Source: Strigops habroptila (Eukaryota; Chordata; Aves; Psittaciformes; Psittacidae). From it: 64,000 nt of DNA. The DNA is taken from assembly GCF_004027225.2 (NCBI RefSeq), contig NC_044278.2, positions 96,588,743-96,652,742 of the forward strand, read 5' to 3'. Positions 62,301 to 64,000 of this stretch are shown piece by piece (the stretch's first letter is position 1; every line of letters begins with the position of its first letter). The notes under the pieces were generated by a model, which was not told where the DNA came from, did not search any database, and saw nothing but the letters and a program-made list of their open reading frames with translations. A program made the translations under genes and the position numbers.

Positions 62301-64000
62301 GGGTGAAGAAGAAAAGTAATTCAGAGCTTTGGCTAAAGTATATCCAAAGCTCGTTGGGTCTCCATTTTTAGTGTTGTAATTATTGGTTGGTAATCGGGAA
62401 GGAGAGAGAATGTGTGGTTTTTACAAAAGGTCTACCCCTTCCCGTCTCTGGAAGGCAGAAGTATCTAGGAACTTAGGTTTTTAGCCTCATGGTGAGACAG
62501 GAGGTAGTATCACGTAATATCTAACCACTGTAGGTACATTGAGGTTGGAGCGTGACTTTGTAATCTGATGTTTTTCATTACAAAAGGCATTAAAAACATC
62601 TTTGTAATTTTTAGTTAGTACAGGGGCAGTTTAAATGATGGAGTAATGATTGTTGCTGCCAGAAATGTTCATATACCCATGATGGGGTGACATTAGAACT
62701 TTCCAGTGAGAAATATGATACCATTGACTGCGTGTTCTGATAGCTTGGTAGCATAGCCTGTCCAGACCTACTCTGCAAAACCACAAATAAATCAAGATCA
62801 GCTGTGAGGAGAGCTCTGAGCAAGCCTGGTCCCCCTGAAGCATGGGAACACTCCAGCCTTTCAAGTCACAGCTGAGTCAAGCAGTTGGGCTGGGCTGCAT
62901 GTAGCTGACCTTAGGAATTATGTCCCCTTGACCCTCAGAAGCCTCTTGCCCAACACTAGCTCACTAATGCCAGTAGGCACTTCATGGAATAATTTCTAGT
63001 GTGAGATATGCAACTGATCTGCAATTGTTTTTTCTTCAAAATTAAAATGAAAATATTTTAAACTTGTTTTCAGATGCCTTTCTTTCAGAGTAGGTACTTG
63101 AAGAGCTATGCTGTTCTTGTTCTGCCATTGGAAACCACATCTAAGAGTGAGGAGAAATCCTACTGTGTTGCTGTGGCAATTAGCTTTTACAGTTTTCCAG
63201 AAGTATTTCTTGTCAGTGAAATCTCTTTTGACTTAAACTGCCAAAAACATAGTTTGGATTTCATTCAGATTTTCATAAAATGGATATTCAGTATTTTTGA
63301 CTTGGTTTATTTTTGCTTTTTTTGAGACCATATTTCTGTCTTATATCTCGAGCACTGCAATTTTGCATGACTACATGTTACTGGAAGTGGTTGGGCAGAG
63401 AGGACAGCTGTGAGGGAGAATTACCAGCCTGGTGGAGGCAGAAAGGTGATGTGTTTTGCCCTTTGTTTTCAGAATGAGCTGCATAGAGCCCTGGCAGAGA
63501 TCAGAGCATTTGCTCTTCACGTATGATTTTGAGTACAGAATTACACAGGAAGATGTGGTCTCTTAATGCTGTAATATGATTACGCAATGCAACAGATTGC
63601 AGTGGATCAGGAAAGGTGACCTACTTAGTAGGGTGGCATGATTGACCCATGTCAGCTGATGCGTGAAGGCAAGCTTCCTTTCGGTCTGCAGCAGCACAGC
63701 TCTGTCCCTGGGCAGTGTTGGTTCCTGTCAAAAAAACCCTGGTGGATTTTTACCTCCCTATTTCAGCGTATTCCTTGTATCCAGCGAAATTCCTCAGTTA
63801 TTTAAGCAAAACATGCATAGTACACTCTGTGAATACTGGCAGATATATGAAATTTTTCTTTTAGTTGGAAACAAAATAATTTCAAAAAAAGCTTTTACTG
63901 TAGCTCTAGTAGGCTAAAATAGCTCTTTTCATTTAATGTATATAGAATGTAACAACTGAGGATGTTGAAAAAGTAAGACTTGAATGTTCGATGACTTAAA
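59317..64000 (+). other. MRPS31: MRPS31 intron 3 (continues past the window), no further exon seen
   Basis: Sequence after the third coding exon. I looked for the next conserved block of the family (around NIISDMKVAR and the C-terminal domain) and did not find it. It includes a (CT)n stretch near 61459-61471 and a 12-base tandem repeat at 61277-61300 (ATGGTTAGAAAA twice). The open frames here show no family similarity. Confidence 0.55.
61277..61300 (+). repeat. 12-base direct tandem repeat
   Basis: Two exact copies of ATGGTTAGAAAA followed by ATGC, in MRPS31 intron 3. Probably a replication-slippage duplication. Confidence 0.8.

Noticed and set aside
63074-63917. Possible further MRPS31 exons near the right edge
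   Set aside because: The frames at 63.07 and 63.66 kb lack the conserved MRPS31 blocks and have no matching acceptor/donor pair in the needed phase.
1-64000. CRISPR array, tRNA or rRNA genes, or viral insertions
   Set aside because: No regularly spaced repeats, no tRNA cloverleaf boxes, no rRNA stretches and no retroviral coding remnants were recognised on reading; a tRNA or viral-protein search would be needed to exclude weak cases.

Overview
The window looks like avian (bird) nuclear DNA, species unresolved. It has short-to-medium introns with canonical GT-AG splice sites, three dense CpG islands at gene starts, and eight recognisable CR1 LINE remnants (the typical bird retroposon). There are no operons, no CRISPR array and no recognisable tRNA or rRNA gene.

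Layout from left to right. (1) Minus strand, about 0.3-4.05 kb: the 5' part of a secreted fibrinogen-like gene of FGL1 architecture (signal peptide, coiled coil, first part of the fibrinogen C-terminal domain). It runs off the left edge. (2) 4.05-12.8 kb: no gene recognised, one CR1. (3) Plus strand, about 13.4-33.05 kb: a complete voltage-sensing phosphatase gene (VSP, TPTE/TPTE2 family) with a CpG-island promoter, one noncoding and 19 coding exons. It encodes a four-helix voltage sensor, a PTEN-like phosphatase with an intact [10 protein letters not shown] loop, and a C2 domain. (4) Minus strand, about 35.2-51.55 kb: a complete SLC25A15 (mitochondrial ornithine carrier, ORC1) of six coding exons and 301 residues, tail-to-tail with the VSP gene. 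(5) Plus strand from 55.76 kb: the first three coding exons of MRPS31 (mitochondrial small ribosomal subunit protein), head-to-head with SLC25A15 and running off the right edge.

The genes do not form a pathway. SLC25A15 supplies mitochondrial ornithine transport for the urea cycle and arginine metabolism, MRPS31 belongs to mitochondrial translation, VSP couples membrane voltage to phosphoinositide hydrolysis, and the FGL1-like product is secreted. The SLC25A15-MRPS31 neighbourhood is the one known in human 13q14, so this is most simply a conserved vertebrate block.

I did not find a convincing undescribed system. The observations most worth checking are a reading-frame mismatch at one C2-domain exon junction of the VSP gene (homopolymer error, true frameshift or GC-AG intron), an S4 helix with an isoleucine in the arginine register, a series of near-perfect short inverted repeats mainly in VSP introns, and an FGL1-type gene beside VSP rather than in the expected FGL1 neighbourhood.
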